A stretch of 7,015 nucleotides of DNA from assembly GCA_041746415.1 (NCBI GenBank), contig JBGTHB010000168.1:1-7015 (forward strand). Direction: 5' to 3'. The notes below the pieces were generated by a model, which was given only the letters and a program-made list of their open reading frames with translations, ran no database searches and had not been told where the DNA came from. Position 1 is the stretch's first letter, and each line of letters opens with the position of its first letter. Below are positions 6,376 to 7,015 of the stretch, piece after piece. The position numbers and the translations under genes are program-made. The DNA is from JBGTHB01 sp041746415. Its GTDB lineage: Bacteria > Pseudomonadota > Gammaproteobacteria > Coxiellales > Coxiellaceae.

Positions 6376-6462
6376 TGTTTCTTAAACAGAAACACAGCGT
6401 TTCCAGCTATGCCGCTTATATATAAAGTCGTTTCTGTTAAGTTGCTAGGGTTTAAACAGAGA
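6376..6462. promoter_or_regulatory. Cluster of three TTAAACAGA-like motifs around an AT-rich -10-like stretch
   Basis: TTAAACAGAAA (6382-6392) recurs inverted as TTTCTGTTAA (6431-6440, one base shorter) and directly as TTTAAACAGAGA (6451-6462). The first copy is part of a perfect 7-base inverted repeat, TGTTTCT (6376-6382) and AGAAACA (6388-6394). A second pairing GAAAC/GTTTC spans 6389-6403. TATATAAA (6419-6426) lies between copies one and two and is the best -10 candidate for the gene at 6469. A possible -35 TTTCCA (6400-6405) is 15 bases upstream of TATAAA, which is short. This looks like an operator region in the divergent gap, but no regulator can be named. Confidence 0.35.
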
Positions 6463-6468
6463 GAGACT

Positions 6469-7015
6469 ATGCCGCAAGGTGATCACAAAAAGAGTGATCA
6501 GGGACGAGAGCCAACTCAAAAAAAACGCAATGCAGAGATTGAGTATTGGCAAATCCTATTTAGCGCTATTCTGCGCACAGACCTATTTCGTAAAAAGATT
6601 GCAGATAGCTCAAAAGAAAGTAAGGACCACGCTAACAACCCACAAGATGCTCTCACCTCATTAGCAATTACCTATATTGAAACCTGCTATCAAATACTTG
6701 AGGAATCTCAGTGCCTTGATTCAAAAGAAATCTCAGCAGATGAAAGAAGAACCCTAGACCACAAGATCGTTGAAAAGCTGTTTTTAGAAACTGAACCAAC
6801 TGAAGAAAATGAACACAAGCTAACAGCTCAAGCTCAAGCAAATCGAAACCATCTCCTTCGGCTGGAAGCTGCAGAAAATGAAAATAGTAAAGATTGGCCA
6901 TTCAGTTCAGAGCTAGAATGGTTATACAAAAATACAGACAAAGAAAAAAATTGGAAATTAGAAAAGAAAAATGAGGAAAAATTCACTGAATCTGAATTTA
7001 ATGGCGATTTCAACG
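6469..7015 (+). CDS. Highly charged protein of unknown function (3' truncated by window end)
   Basis: An open frame of 182 codons runs from the ATG at 6469 to the window edge without a stop. I do not recognise the family. The product begins MPQGDHKKSDQGREPTQKK, a polar lysine-rich head, then has a more hydrophobic helical segment (about 23-45, EIEYWQILFSAILRTDLF), another at about 62-80 (DALTSLAITYIETCYQIL), and a long Glu/Lys/Asn-rich part (110-180) likely to be helical and possibly coiled-coil. There is no signal peptide or membrane span, so it is probably cytoplasmic or exported by a non-Sec route. A GA-rich stretch (AGAGAG) precedes the ATG. An in-frame ATG at 6409 would add 20 residues but overlaps the -10-like stretch. 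Base use is more AAA/GAA-rich than in the neighbours, which may mean acquired or fast-evolving DNA. Confidence 0.7.
   Translation, partial: MPQGDHKKSDQGREPTQKKRNAEIEYWQILFSAILRTDLFRKKIADSSKESKDHANNPQDALTSLAITYIETCYQILEESQCLDSKEISADERRTLDHKIVEKLFLETEPTEENEHKLTAQAQANRNHLLRLEAAENENSKDWPFSSELEWLYKNTDKEKNWKLEKKNEEKFTESEFNGDFN
6480..6500 (+). repeat. Perfect inverted repeat just inside the charged-protein gene
   Basis: TGATCAC (6480-6486) and GTGATCA (6494-6500) are perfect complements with a 7-base A-rich loop. The repeat begins 9 bases after the start codon, so the mRNA could form a hairpin near the initiating ribosome, or the DNA could bind a dimeric regulator. It encodes only the polar residues around DHKKSDQ. 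Confidence 0.5.

Noticed and set aside
6479..6664. Plus-strand 61-codon frame near the right edge
   Set aside because: It is out of frame with the longer open frame from 6469, which stays open to the window end and has a better start context.
6668..6901. Minus-strand 77-codon frame near the right edge
   Set aside because: It is the antisense of the charged-protein gene; its Leu/Phe-rich content is what reading Glu/Lys codons backwards gives.

Overview
The window looks like chromosomal DNA of an AT-rich gammaproteobacterium. The evidence is the EpmA-type EF-P modification enzyme immediately after efp, an E. coli-like phosphatidylserine decarboxylase, a gammaproteobacterial-type CCA-adding enzyme, a periplasmic Cu/Zn superoxide dismutase and a MidA-family methyltransferase. 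Genus cannot be fixed from the sequence alone. Non-ATG starts are common: psd and cca both begin with TTG.

Layout: 1-1136 is a tight two-gene unit, the 3' end of efp followed by epmA with stop and start codons sharing one base. 1179-2905 is a small accessory-looking block: two paralogous exported proteins of unknown function, each with six cysteines at matching spacing, lie on the plus strand on either side of a minus-strand sodC. The first paralog and sodC converge so tightly that their stop codons overlap. sodC and the second paralog diverge from a 66-base gap. A long imperfect palindrome (about 2928-3065) fills the convergent gap between the second paralog and psd. psd (minus) and cca (plus) diverge from a 78-base gap that holds a small hairpin. 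cca converges on a midA-like methyltransferase gene (minus). 6298-6468 is the divergent upstream region of that gene and of a highly charged, unrecognised protein gene that runs off the right edge. Three copies of a TTAAACAGA-like motif sit in that region around an AT-rich -10-like stretch.

Together the genes are mostly housekeeping: translation (EF-P and its lysylation), membrane lipid synthesis (PE), tRNA 3'-end maturation and a methyltransferase. An envelope or periplasmic module (SodC plus the two cysteine-rich exported proteins) is inserted among them. The least explained parts are the cysteine-rich paralog pair, the long palindrome and the truncated charged protein with its motif-rich upstream region. 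I see no CRISPR array, tRNA, rRNA or transposase gene.
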